Assembly (NCBI RefSeq): GCF_900215435.1
Contig: NZ_OCMY01000001.1
Location: 3,720,001 to 3,784,000, forward strand
Reading direction: 5' to 3'
Origin: Candidatus Pantoea floridensis
GTDB taxonomy: Bacteria; Pseudomonadota; Gammaproteobacteria; Enterobacterales; Enterobacteriaceae
DNA: 64,000 nucleotides
Shown here in pieces: positions 34,793 through 43,472 of this stretch. Each line of letters starts with the position of its first letter. Positions within the stretch are counted from its first letter, which is position 1. A model generated the notes under the pieces. That model did no database searches and was not told the origin of the DNA. It saw nothing but the letters and a program-made list of their open reading frames with translations. The translations under genes and the position numbers were made by a program.

Positions 34793-34823
34793 AGACACTT
34801 TAACGAAATAAGCCAAAGTGTCT
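34793..34823 (-). promoter_or_regulatory. Inverted repeat before the GlxA-type regulator
   Basis: Perfect 9-base arms AGACACTTT (34793-34801) and AAAGTGTCT (34815-34823) with a 13-base loop, ending 10 bases before the regulator's start codon. This could be an operator or an mRNA hairpin near the ribosome site. Confidence 0.55.
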
Positions 34824-34849
34824 CATGGGTTAAGCAGCTAGCACAACCT

Positions 34850-34906
34850 GTAGGGTGCGCATTTATGCGCACCTGGATGTCAGGTCGTCATAAATGGCGC
34901 CCCTAC
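34850..34906. repeat. Intergenic palindrome pair (locus 7)
   Basis: Units at 34850-34873 (core GGTGCGCATTTATGCGCACC) and a decayed one at 34883-34906. They lie between the monooxygenase gene end and the regulator gene start. Confidence 0.85.
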
Positions 34907-34908
34907 GC

Positions 34909-36144
34909 TTAGGTAGCCGATTTATCCGCCACACCGATCCGCCACTGCTCCGGCGGTAAGGTGCCGTTCACCGCAAAATCACCGACGATACGATCTTTAT
35001 AGATACGGGGATTGTGTGAGGAGAGGGTGCGCGCATTGCGCCAGAAGCGATCCAGCGCCAGCGGTTTCAGCGTGGCCGATGCACCCAGCGCATCGAAGAG
35101 CGTCGAGCTGGCATTAAGCAGCAGATCGCTCACCACATTGAGCGACTGCGATACTTCCAGCTCGGCAATCGCCACCGCCTGGTTTTCCCGTTCCTGATCG
35201 CCGCTCAGATGCGCATCAAACGCGCGTTGTATCGCGCTGGCGGCGTGCAGCACTATCGCACCGCTGCTGTAGGCCGCGCCGCGCAGGCGTCCAACCACCT
35301 GCAAAATCTGCGCATCCTGGGCGGCACGCGGCGCATTGCCGTTGCTGTAGGTACGCGTACGAGACGCCACCTGCTGTGCCACTTCGCCGCTTTGGGCGCG
35401 GCCAATACCCGCCAGCGTCGCCAGATGGATCAGCTGATAGAAAGCCGGTGAATAGCGGAAATGCACCTCTTCTTTGATGTCATCCGCGCCGATGAGCACA
35501 TTGTCAAAAAGCGCCGTACCGCTGGCGGTGAGAGTTTGGCCAAAGCCATTCCAGTCATCCAGCACCGTCACGCCCGGTGCGGAACGTGCCAGCGTCACCG
35601 AAACGCCTTTGCCATTTTCATCAGTGATGCCAACATCAATCCAGTCGGCATAAAGCGAACCGGTGGTGTAAAACTTCCTGCCGTTGAGCCGCCAACCGTC
35701 GCCGTGGCGCTCAATGCGCGTGGAGAATTCTGACTGACGCGCATCGCCGGTTTCGCTCCAGGCCGGGCCGACAATTTCACCTTGCCCCAGCCGCGCCAGC
35801 CACTTCGCGCGATAACTGCTGCTACCGCTGTTCAGCACGTTCTCGACGAAACCGAGATGTCCGCGAATCGATTGCACAAGGTTGGAATCCGCTTCGCCCA
35901 GTTCGATCAGCAAATTGAACAGCTCGGGCAGCGTGGCACCGAGTCCACCGGCGCTTTCCGGAACGCGCAGGGCGGTGAATCCGCTCTGCTTCAACCAGGC
36001 AATTTGCTCGATCGGCAGCTGGCGTGTTAACTCTCGCTCAATGGCACCTGCGCGTATTTTCTGAAATACCGGGCGAAAGCGTTCCGCCAGCTGTTCATAC
36101 CGAGGCGACGGATCGGCACCCCAACCTAATTCGATTTGCGACAT
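34909..36144 (-). CDS. Acyl-CoA-dehydrogenase-like flavin monooxygenase (SfnB/DszC type)
   Basis: A 411-residue flavoprotein with the acyl-CoA dehydrogenase fold: GFTALRVPESAGGLGATLPE, a middle domain with GPAWSETGDARQSEFSTRIE and GRKFYTTGSLYADWIDVG, and a C-terminal helical domain. The Ser/Thr-rich flavin site and the short WSE motif instead of a catalytic Glu fit the SfnB/DszC monooxygenase branch used in organosulfur breakdown rather than fatty-acid oxidation. GGAGAG precedes ATG 36144. It is divergent from an ABC importer and LLM monooxygenase operon, so a reduced-flavin-dependent desulfurisation role is inferred. The substrate is unknown. Confidence 0.8.
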   Translation of the reverse strand: MSQIELGWGADPSPRYEQLAERFRPVFQKIRAGAIERELTRQLPIEQIAWLKQSGFTALRVPESAGGLGATLPELFNLLIELGEADSNLVQSIRGHLGFVENVLNSGSSSYRAKWLARLGQGEIVGPAWSETGDARQSEFSTRIERHGDGWRLNGRKFYTTGSLYADWIDVGITDENGKGVSVTLARSAPGVTVLDDWNGFGQTLTASGTALFDNVLIGADDIKEEVHFRYSPAFYQLIHLATLAGIGRAQSGEVAQQVASRTRTYSNGNAPRAAQDAQILQVVGRLRGAAYSSGAIVLHAASAIQRAFDAHLSGDQERENQAVAIAELEVSQSLNVVSDLLLNASSTLFDALGASATLKPLALDRFWRNARTLSSHNPRIYKDRIVGDFAVNGTLPPEQWRIGVADKSAT

Positions 36145-36447
36145 AGCGTTCTCTCCGGCAAAGACATTTTCTCATTACTATGTCATCGCCACCGAACACC
36201 AAATAATGCTTTTTCTCACTAAGCTATTTCGCTGCATTGATATAAAGATGATATTTCACTATATGGAACAAAAAATCCCATTTCGCATATTCACTGCCGA
36301 TATTGTTATTTGCCGGGATTTATATCTGTGCTCTATTCAAACGCTATTCCAAAAAATATTCATTAAATTTCCAGATAACACCTTTTCACGTGGAGTAGGT
36401 CCGCGCGGAAATAAGTTATTGGCTTGCATTAGGGAAACGGTAGCAAA
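36145..36447. other. AT-rich divergent promoter region of the organosulfur-type cluster
   Basis: 303 bases between the divergent monooxygenase and ABC-receptor genes, clearly richer in A+T than either gene. No clean CysB/Cbl site can be defined by eye. A frame at 36206-36451 has no ribosome site and an unlikely composition, and is not called. Confidence 0.55.
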
Positions 36448-38061
36448 ATGAGAGCAAAGTCCATTCAGCGATTAATCATTCCGATAATGGCGGCGTTGAG
36501 CTGTGCGGCGCTGCCAATTAACGTCAGCGCCGCAGCGTCTTCACCCACCTCCAGCGATGGCACGCTGGTCTATTTGCATGAGCAGGAGCCGCCTTGCTTA
36601 TGGGGCGGTTGGGTGCAGCAAGCGTATTTATCACGTCAGGTGTTTGATTATTTAGTCAGTTACGATAAAGGACAAATCCGTCCCTGGCTGGCATCCAGCT
36701 GGAGTGAATCTGCCGATCGTAAAACCATTACGTTTCATTTGCGCCATGACGTGAAATTTACCGATGGCGATATTTTTAATGCCGACGCGGTGATTGCTAA
36801 TTATCCCGCATGGCAGAAGGGAATTGGTTGGCACGGATTTACCTATATGACCGGATTTACCAAAGTCGATGATTATACCGTGGCGCTGCATTTATCCGAG
36901 CCCAATCCGGAAATCTATAACGTATTAGCGAATGGGCATTACGGTTTTCAATCGCCAGATTCGCTGGCGCATAACAGTAGCGAGCAGAAGTGTTTGCGCC
37001 CGGTGGGCACCGGACCGTGGAAAGTCGCGCGTTGGGTACGCGGCGATGGCATCAGTTTTGTGCGCAACGACGATTATCGTTGGGCACCGCCGAATGCGCA
37101 CCATAACGGGCCGGCTTATATCAAACACCTGGAGTGGAAATTCGTGCCCGATGCCACCACGCGCTGGGGCGCGCTGGTCAGCGGCGGCGCGGATGTGATC
37201 TACCAGCCGCCGTCGGCGCAGTGGCAGGCGCTGCAACAGCATTATCAAACCTTGTCGTACGTCGCGACCGGTCGTCCACAGGCGTTCTCCTTTAATGTGC
37301 AGCGCGGTCCATTCACCGATCGGCGCGTGCGCCAGGCGTTTGCTTATGCGCTGGACCGCAAGCAGATCGTCAAAACGGTGTTCAAAGGCGCAGTGCCGTA
37401 TGAGGGCAACGGCTCGCTGAGCAAAAGTACGCCGCTCTACCTGAACGTTGACGACCGCTACTCGCTGAATATCGCCAAAGCCAATCAGCTGCTGGATCAA
37501 GCGGGCTGGACCGGACGTGATGCCGCCGGTTATCGCACCAAAGACGGCCAAACGCTCGATGCCCGCTTGCCGTTTATCCAGGCGATTATCGACCAGGAAG
37601 GCGCGCTGATGCTGCAGGCGGTGCAGGATCAGGTCAAACGCGTTGGTATCAAGCTGGATTTGCTTCCGCTGACGCAAACCGAAGGCTTTGCCGGAGCACG
37701 TTCGCGTCCGGCGGATAAGGAAATCAGCTTTGGTTACTGGGTATGGCCCTCGCCCAATATCCTCGACATCGTTTACAACCACGCGCTGAACGGCGCATTC
37801 AACGGCAACAACACCAGCTTTTTCAATAATCCCGAAGTGGAAGCGCAAATCCTCGATGCGCAGCGCGAGCCCGATCCCCAGCTGCGCCAGCAGAAGTTTG
37901 CGGTGCTGCAAAAGTGGTTTGACGATCAGGCGATTGCCATCGGCGGCTACAACTTCACCTACAACGTCGCCATCGCCCACCACATCCGCGGGCTTTGGCA
38001 GGATGAGGGCAACGGATTGCTGAACTTTAACGATGCGTACTTCGTGCAGGAGAAGCCATGA
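36448..38061 (+). CDS. ABC transporter substrate-binding protein (family 5, oligopeptide/nickel type)
   Basis: Periplasmic receptor of 537 residues with a Sec signal (RLIIPIMAALSCAALPINVSAA, cleaved near residue 29). It has the family-5 segments LASSWSESADRKTITFHLRHDVKFTDGDIFNADAV, PVGTGPWKVARWVRGDGISF, and RRVRQAFAYALDRKQIVKTV. It is the first gene of a five-gene operon with two permeases, a double ATPase and an LLM monooxygenase. Its stop overlaps the next start (ATGA). The ligand is unknown; a sulfur-containing compound is inferred from the neighbours. Confidence 0.87.
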   Translation: MRAKSIQRLIIPIMAALSCAALPINVSAAASSPTSSDGTLVYLHEQEPPCLWGGWVQQAYLSRQVFDYLVSYDKGQIRPWLASSWSESADRKTITFHLRHDVKFTDGDIFNADAVIANYPAWQKGIGWHGFTYMTGFTKVDDYTVALHLSEPNPEIYNVLANGHYGFQSPDSLAHNSSEQKCLRPVGTGPWKVARWVRGDGISFVRNDDYRWAPPNAHHNGPAYIKHLEWKFVPDATTRWGALVSGGADVIYQPPSAQWQALQQHYQTLSYVATGRPQAFSFNVQRGPFTDRRVRQAFAYALDRKQIVKTVFKGAVPYEGNGSLSKSTPLYLNVDDRYSLNIAKANQLLDQAGWTGRDAAGYRTKDGQTLDARLPFIQAIIDQEGALMLQAVQDQVKRVGIKLDLLPLTQTEGFAGARSRPADKEISFGYWVWPSPNILDIVYNHALNGAFNGNNTSFFNNPEVEAQILDAQREPDPQLRQQKFAVLQKWFDDQAIAIGGYNFTYNVAIAHHIRGLWQDEGNGLLNFNDAYFVQEKP

Positions 38062-39077
38062 GTGAATTAACTTCCGCGCCGCAGACCAGCGCCACCCGGG
38101 TTGAGGAGCGGGCCGTACCACGCCGCCGCAGCGTGGCGCTGTTGCGCACCCTGAGTGTGCGCATTGCCTCGGCGCTATTTGTGCTATGGGGCACCATCAC
38201 CGTGACCTTTTTAGTGCTATCGGTGCTGCCGGGCGATCGCGCCACCATTTTGCTGAATATCACCTCTGGACAGGTGATTGAGCGCACGCCGGCCGAGCTG
38301 GCGCCAATCAATGCGCAATACGGGTTCGATAAGCCGATCGTTGAACAGTATTTGCACTATTTCTGGCAGCTGCTGCACGCCGATTTTGGTTTCTCCTTCG
38401 AGTTGCAGCGCCCGGTGGTGCATATCATCGCTGAGCAGCTGCTGCCCACCTTTACGCTGGCGATAGCCGCACTGCTGCTGGCGTGGATGATCGCCATTCC
38501 CTGGACGCTGTTAACCGCCGGGCGCAATCGTCGGCTGGCGGCGTTTGGCTCCGCAGTGGAAACCATCATGGCCGGCTTGCCGCAGTACTGGATTGGCATC
38601 CTGCTGCTGATTGTCTTTGCCATCGCTCTGCGCTGGTTCCCCGTCGTCGGCGGCACCAGCCTGCTGGGCACGGTGCTTCCGGCGATCACGCTGGCAATTC
38701 CGTTGGCGGGCTTTATTGGCCACGCAATACGCGGTGAGTTTGAGCGCAGCATGCAGCAGCCGTTTGTGCTGTCGGCGCGGGCGCGCGGCATGAGCCTGGC
38801 GGGCGTGCGATGGCGCCACGTGTTGCGCCACGCGCTGATCCCCGCCATCACCTTAAGCGGCTGGGCGATTGGCAACCTGCTGTCGGGCGCGGTGCTGGTG
38901 GAAGCGGTATTTGCCCGCCCGGGACTCGGCAACGTGCTGGTGAATGCGGTCAGCAACAAGGATTTCGCCCTGGTCTCTGGCATCGTGATTCTGATCAGTT
39001 TCCTCTACATCGTCATTAACCTGGTGGTTGACCTGATTTACCTGATCGTCGATCCCCGCCTGCGAGGTCGCGTATGA
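38058..39077 (+). CDS. ABC transporter permease (DppB/OppB type)
   Basis: Inner-membrane permease of 339 residues with six membrane segments: an N-terminal helix (RIASALFVLWGTITVTFLVLSVLPGD) and the EAA loop SARARGMSLAGVRWRHVLRHALIPAIT typical of DppB-like permeases. About 30 extra N-terminal residues, rich in Arg and Thr, precede the first helix. It overlaps the receptor gene and the next permease gene by four bases each. Confidence 0.9.
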   Translation: MSELTSAPQTSATRVEERAVPRRRSVALLRTLSVRIASALFVLWGTITVTFLVLSVLPGDRATILLNITSGQVIERTPAELAPINAQYGFDKPIVEQYLHYFWQLLHADFGFSFELQRPVVHIIAEQLLPTFTLAIAALLLAWMIAIPWTLLTAGRNRRLAAFGSAVETIMAGLPQYWIGILLLIVFAIALRWFPVVGGTSLLGTVLPAITLAIPLAGFIGHAIRGEFERSMQQPFVLSARARGMSLAGVRWRHVLRHALIPAITLSGWAIGNLLSGAVLVEAVFARPGLGNVLVNAVSNKDFALVSGIVILISFLYIVINLVVDLIYLIVDPRLRGRV

Positions 39078-39931
39078 CAACTCATCTCACTGATTATGCT
39101 GGCCCGCAGACGCAACGCGCCGGCTGGCAGCTGCCGGTTTCGGTACTGCTTTCCGGCATCGTAGCGCTGTTCTTTATTGTCGCAGCGCTAACGCCTGGCG
39201 CGTTGGCCACCCACGATCCCTTCGCCACCGATCTCTATCGTGCGCTGCAAGCCCCTTCATGGGCTAACTGGCTCGGCACCGATGACATTGGCCGCGATCT
39301 GTATAGCCGCATTATCTGGGGCACGCGCCAGTCGTTGCTGATTGGTATCGGCGCCATGACCATCGCGCTGTTCGGCGCCATTGTGCTGGGCTTCAGCGCC
39401 GCGCTCGGTCCGCGCTGGTTGGCCGAACCGGTGAATCGCCTGCTGGAGATTCTGCTGGCGTTTCCCACCTTGCTGCTGGCGCTGCTGTTTGTCGCCTTGC
39501 TGGGTCCGTCCGCCAGCAGTTTACTGATCTCGGTGGGCATCGGCACCGCGCCGGGCTACGCGCGACTGGTGCGCGCGCAGGCGCTGCAGGTGAAGCAGTC
39601 CGGCTATGTCGAAGCGGCACGTGCGCTTGGCCATCCGTGGCATCGGTTGTTTATCCAGCACATCGCGCCCAACGTGTTCCGACCGCTGTTCTCACTGGTG
39701 GCGTTGGGCATCGGACAATCGGTGGTGTGGGCATCCGGCTTGTCGTTTCTGGGTTTAGGGGTGGTACCGCCGTCGCCGGAGTGGGGCGCGCTGCTCGAAG
39801 CGGGAAAAATTAACGTCACCGTGGCGTGGTGGCTGGAAGTGTTGCCGGGCATTGCGATTGTGCTGGTGGCGCTGTCGTTTACGCAAATCGGCCGCTACAT
39901 CCAGCAGCGGGCCGAAGGAGAGAAGCGCTGA
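39074..39931 (+). CDS. ABC transporter permease (DppC/OppC type)
   Basis: Second permease of the importer, 285 residues with six membrane segments. It has the DppC-type motif LGTDDIGRDLYSRIIWGTRQSLLIG and the EAA loop EAARALGHPWHRLFIQHIAPNVF. It starts inside the previous gene (ATGA) and ends with its last base shared with the ATPase start. Confidence 0.9.
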   Translation: MTTHLTDYAGPQTQRAGWQLPVSVLLSGIVALFFIVAALTPGALATHDPFATDLYRALQAPSWANWLGTDDIGRDLYSRIIWGTRQSLLIGIGAMTIALFGAIVLGFSAALGPRWLAEPVNRLLEILLAFPTLLLALLFVALLGPSASSLLISVGIGTAPGYARLVRAQALQVKQSGYVEAARALGHPWHRLFIQHIAPNVFRPLFSLVALGIGQSVVWASGLSFLGLGVVPPSPEWGALLEAGKINVTVAWWLEVLPGIAIVLVALSFTQIGRYIQQRAEGEKR

Positions 39932-41553
39932 TGAGCAATAACGTGATAGAAGTCCGTGACCTGAACATTTGGGCCCGCGCTGAGAATGCCGCGCCGCGCC
40001 ATATTGTGAAGAACGTTAGCTTTGCGCTGCAACGCGGTCAATGTCTGGCGCTGGTCGGTGAATCAGGCTCGGGAAAAAGTGTTACCGCACGCGCGCTGGT
40101 GGGATTGGCGGGCGAGCAACTGCAGGTGCAGGCCAACACGCTCAGTCTGCACGGTGAAGCGCTGCTCGGGCGCAGCGAAAGTTGGTGGCGTTGGGTGCGC
40201 GGCAGCAAAGTCGGTTTTATTTTGCAGGATGCGCTGGTGTCACTCGATCCGCTGCGGCCGGTAGGCAAAGAGATTGCCGAAGCGCTGGCGCTGCACGGCT
40301 GGGGCAATGCCGCCAGCCGCCAGCAGAAAGTGCAGGCGCTGCTGGAAGAGGTGGGCGTGCCGCAGGCAGCCTATCGCGCCAGCCAGCGACCGGGCGAACT
40401 CTCTGGTGGTCTGCGCCAGCGCGCGCTGATTGCCTCGGCGATTGCGCTGCATCCGGATGTACTGATCGCCGATGAGCCGACTACCGCGCTGGATGTCACG
40501 GTGCAGGCGCAAGTGCTGGAGGTGCTGCGGCAGATGCTGGATCGCGGCACCAGCGTGATTCTAATCAGTCACGATTTGGCCGTGGTGGCCAAAATCGCCG
40601 ATCAGATTCTGGTGATGCAGGGCGGCGCGATTGTCGAAGCGGGAACGGCGCAGCAGGTGTTGCAGCAGCCGCAACATCCCTATACCCAAGGGTTGATCAA
40701 CGCCATTCCCAGCGAACACACCAAAGGACAGCGCCTTTCCGGCAGCGCGCCCGGCGCGCCCGCGCCAGCGGGGGTTAAATCAGCGGACGTGCTGCTGGAA
40801 GCGCGCCATATCGTGAAGCGTTTTCGGGGGCACAGCGCGGTTGCCGATGTTTCCTTTACGCTGCGACGCGGTGAAACGCTGGGTATTGTGGGTGAATCGG
40901 GTTCTGGCAAAACCACCTTGTCACGCATTGCGCTGGCGCTGGAAGCGCCGGACAGCGGCGAGGTGCTGTTTGCCGGCCAGCCGTGGAGCCACGCGTCCGC
41001 TGCCGCTCAGCGTGCCATTCGCCGCCAGATTGCCGTGGTGTATCAGGATCCGCTTTCATCTTTCGACCCGCGCTGGCGGGTGGCCGACATCCTGCTGGAT
41101 GCGATTGCCTTAGATCAGCATCCGGCAACGCACACCCCGCGTGACCGCGCCATCAGCCTGCTGCAATCGGTTGGACTCGGCGCGGAACATCTTAACCAAT
41201 GGCCGGCGCGCATGTCGGGCGGCCAGCGTCAACGCGTGGCCATTGCCCGTGCCATCGCCACCCATCCGCAGGTGATCGTGCTGGATGAGGCGGTCTCCGC
41301 GCTGGACGTCACTATCCAGGCGCAGATTCTCGATCTGCTTAGCGATCTGCAGGCGCAGCTTGGCGTCAGCTATCTGTTTATCTCGCACGACCTCGGCGTT
41401 ATCCATCACATGAGCGATCGCGTGTTGGTGATGCAAAACGGTGAGGCAGTCGAGCAGGGCGCCGCCGATGAGGTGTTCTATCGTCCGCGCCATCCCTATA
41501 CCCAGAAGTTACTTGCCTCGCTGCCACGTCTGGCTGCGCTGGAAATCGCCTAA
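39931..41553 (+). CDS. ABC transporter ATPase with two nucleotide-binding domains
   Basis: A 540-residue fusion of the DppD- and DppF-like ATPases. Domain 1 has [20 protein letters not shown] and [12 protein letters not shown]; domain 2 has [21 protein letters not shown] and [12 protein letters not shown] (Ala replaces the usual Pro-Thr of the D-loop region). A Pro/Ala-rich linker ([14 protein letters not shown]) joins them at about residues 272-285, and each domain ends with the HPYT oligopeptide-ATPase motif. ATG 39931 overlaps the permease stop by one base. Confidence 0.9.
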   Translation: MSNNVIEVRDLNIWARAENAAPRHIVKNVSFALQRGQCLALVGESGSGKSVTARALVGLAGEQLQVQANTLSLHGEALLGRSESWWRWVRGSKVGFILQDALVSLDPLRPVGKEIAEALALHGWGNAASRQQKVQALLEEVGVPQAAYRASQRPGELSGGLRQRALIASAIALHPDVLIADEPTTALDVTVQAQVLEVLRQMLDRGTSVILISHDLAVVAKIADQILVMQGGAIVEAGTAQQVLQQPQHPYTQGLINAIPSEHTKGQRLSGSAPGAPAPAGVKSADVLLEARHIVKRFRGHSAVADVSFTLRRGETLGIVGESGSGKTTLSRIALALEAPDSGEVLFAGQPWSHASAAAQRAIRRQIAVVYQDPLSSFDPRWRVADILLDAIALDQHPATHTPRDRAISLLQSVGLGAEHLNQWPARMSGGQRQRVAIARAIATHPQVIVLDEAVSALDVTIQAQILDLLSDLQAQLGVSYLFISHDLGVIHHMSDRVLVMQNGEAVEQGAADEVFYRPRHPYTQKLLASLPRLAALEIA

Positions 41554-41572
41554 CTTTGCTACCGGAGCGAAC

Positions 41573-42952
41573 ATGTCACGCGAACTGATTTATAACGGAT
41601 TTTTGCACCTCACGCCCAACCACCACAGCCACGGCTACTGGCGCACGCCGGAAGGCCAGGTGCAGTATGGCTACAACCAGCTGGATGCCTACGTAAAGAC
41701 GGTGAAAACCCTGGAGAAAGGGCTGTTTGATACCTTGTTCATTGCCGATGTGGTGGGGGTTTACGACATCGAATATGGCGATGGCAAAACCACCATCAGC
41801 GCCGGCACGCAGTTCCCCGAACCCGATCCGATCACCATCCTCTCGGCGCTGGGGCTGGCCACGGAGAATCTGGGATTGGTGGTGACCAGCAACGTGATTC
41901 AGGCGCACCCGTTCTCGTTTGCACGCCAGATCTCCTCGCTGGATGAGTTTACCCGCGGTCGCATTGGCTGGAATATCGTCACTTCGTATCTCTCCAACGG
42001 CTTCCGTAACTACGGTTATCAGGACATCGTGCCGCACGACGAGCGCTACGAATGGGCGCAAGAGTATCTGGATGTGGCGTACAAACTGTGGGAGCTGTCG
42101 TGGGAAGAGGGCGCGGTGCTGCACGATCCCGCCACCAATCGCTTTTTCGATGCCGATAAAATTCACAAAATTAACCATGTGGGCAAGCGCTATCGCGTGG
42201 AGGGGCCGCACATTGTTGAGCCGTCGCCGCAGCGTAGCCCGGTGTTCTTCCAGGCCGGCAACTCCGACGCCGGACGTCGCTTTGCCGCCCGTAATGCCGA
42301 GGTCACATTCCTGCCATCACAAACGCCGGATACCGCGCGCAAAGATATCGCCATCCTGAATCAGGATGTGGTGGATTACGGTCGTCAGCCTGAGGATTTG
42401 AAAAAACTGGTGATGCTTTCTACCGTGATCGGATCCACCGAGGAGGAGGCAAAGCGCAAGCAGCAATATCTGTTCGACAACATTGATATCAACGCGCTGC
42501 AGGGGTTCTACAGCGGCGGCTCTGGCATCGATCTGGCGAATATCGATCCTGATACGCCGTTAACCGAGCTCAGCCGCCGCGAGGAGTTTAGCCAGCATAT
42601 GCGCTCGAAATTTCGCATTGCGGTAGATGCGGATTACGGGCAGGGGCGCGTGCTGACGTGGCGTGAGTACCTGATCCAGCACGCGCTGCTGCCGGGTCGT
42701 TTTGCCGGTACGCCAGAGCAGATCGCCGATCGCGTGCAGCAGTTTGCGGATGCGGGTGTGGATGGCTTTAACGTGGTGCCTGTCACCACGCTCGGCTGGT
42801 GGGATGAGTGGGTTGAGCATGTGGTGCCGGTATTGCAGAAGCGCGGTCTGGCGCAGAAGGCGTATAAGCCCGGCACGCTGCGCGAGAAGATTTTTGGCAA
42901 AGAGAGCAGGCTGCCAGCGTCGCATCCGCAAAGGAAATTAACGTTGGGTTAA
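41573..42952 (+). CDS. LLM-class flavin monooxygenase (NtaA/SnaA/DszA type)
   Basis: FMNH2-dependent monooxygenase of 459 residues with the luciferase-like barrel. It shows the NtaA/SnaA/DszA landmarks: early TPNHHSHGYWRTPEG, LFDTLFIADVVGVYD, EPDPITILSALGLATENLGL, RGRIGWNIVTSYLSNGFRNYG and SPVFFQAGNSDAGRRFAARNAE. Such enzymes cleave C-S or C-N bonds of sulfones, sulfonates or chelators. CGGAGCG precedes ATG 41573, 19 bases after the ATPase gene. With the divergent SfnB/DszC-like enzyme it makes a plausible two-step desulfurisation set. The substrate is inferred only as an organosulfur compound. Confidence 0.87.
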   Translation: MSRELIYNGFLHLTPNHHSHGYWRTPEGQVQYGYNQLDAYVKTVKTLEKGLFDTLFIADVVGVYDIEYGDGKTTISAGTQFPEPDPITILSALGLATENLGLVVTSNVIQAHPFSFARQISSLDEFTRGRIGWNIVTSYLSNGFRNYGYQDIVPHDERYEWAQEYLDVAYKLWELSWEEGAVLHDPATNRFFDADKIHKINHVGKRYRVEGPHIVEPSPQRSPVFFQAGNSDAGRRFAARNAEVTFLPSQTPDTARKDIAILNQDVVDYGRQPEDLKKLVMLSTVIGSTEEEAKRKQQYLFDNIDINALQGFYSGGSGIDLANIDPDTPLTELSRREEFSQHMRSKFRIAVDADYGQGRVLTWREYLIQHALLPGRFAGTPEQIADRVQQFADAGVDGFNVVPVTTLGWWDEWVEHVVPVLQKRGLAQKAYKPGTLREKIFGKESRLPASHPQRKLTLG

Positions 42953-42961
42953 ATGTTACCC

Positions 42962-42985
42962 GGTGCGCATTAATGCGCACCCTAC
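42962..42985. repeat. Single intergenic palindrome (locus 8)
   Basis: Core GGTGCGCATTAATGCGCACC followed by CTAC, nine bases after the LLM monooxygenase gene. Confidence 0.88.
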
Positions 42986-43320
42986 AAAATCGTGCGGTCA
43001 CCAATCAAGGCGTAAGGCCGAGCAGTTAAGCACTGAGCGACTTTCGTTCGCCATCGGCTGGGGCAGTTTCAGTTCAGCCGTGCGGCGACCGAGAAAAGGG
43101 CGTCTGGGCCACGCCCTCTTCACTCCCCGGCCCTGCGCCAGCCCATCCCGCCGCTACGCGGTGCCTTCGCTCCCTCACGATTCCTGACGGACCGGCGGCG
43201 ATTCGCTCCTGCTCAGCGCCGACTCTCGCCGCATCCCTGCGGCTCGCCCTGGAATCCCTCACTCGCTCAGCGGGCTGGGATGTCGCCTCAGCACCCATGC
43301 TGCCGCATCAATGCGTATTT
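42986..43320. other. GC-rich non-coding block with many short hairpins
   Basis: About 335 bases without a credible gene, more GC-rich than the surroundings and bounded by palindromes of the dispersed family. It contains small inverted repeats such as GGGCGT/ACGCCC (43097-43115), CCGCTACGCGG and CCGCATCCCTGCGG. The composition resembles a dispersed non-coding repeat or a structured RNA. No promoter or terminator can be assigned. Confidence 0.45.
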
Positions 43321-43345
43321 CTTAATCATCATCGCTGTAACGCCT

Positions 43346-43369
43346 GTAGGGTCGCCATTCATGGCGACC
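43346..43369. repeat. Single intergenic palindrome (locus 9)
   Basis: GTAG followed by the core GGTCGCCATTCATGGCGACC, 103 bases before the efflux gene. Confidence 0.88.
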
Positions 43370-43472
43370 GCTAATTAATGAATCCTACTCATAGGCGCAA
43401 TCCTCTTTCAGGCCATTATCTTCACCATCCCATCCGCTACTATAGGCGAATTCGATCTCTCTGGAATTCAAT

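Noticed and set aside
36206..36451. 81-codon frame in the divergent region before the substrate-binding protein
   Set aside because: It has no ribosome site, an unlikely AT-driven composition and overlaps the real start. It is treated as promoter DNA.
43074..43298. Minus-strand Arg/Ala-rich frame in the GC-rich block
   Set aside because: Low-complexity translation of hairpin-dense GC-rich DNA without a ribosome site. The block itself is reported instead.
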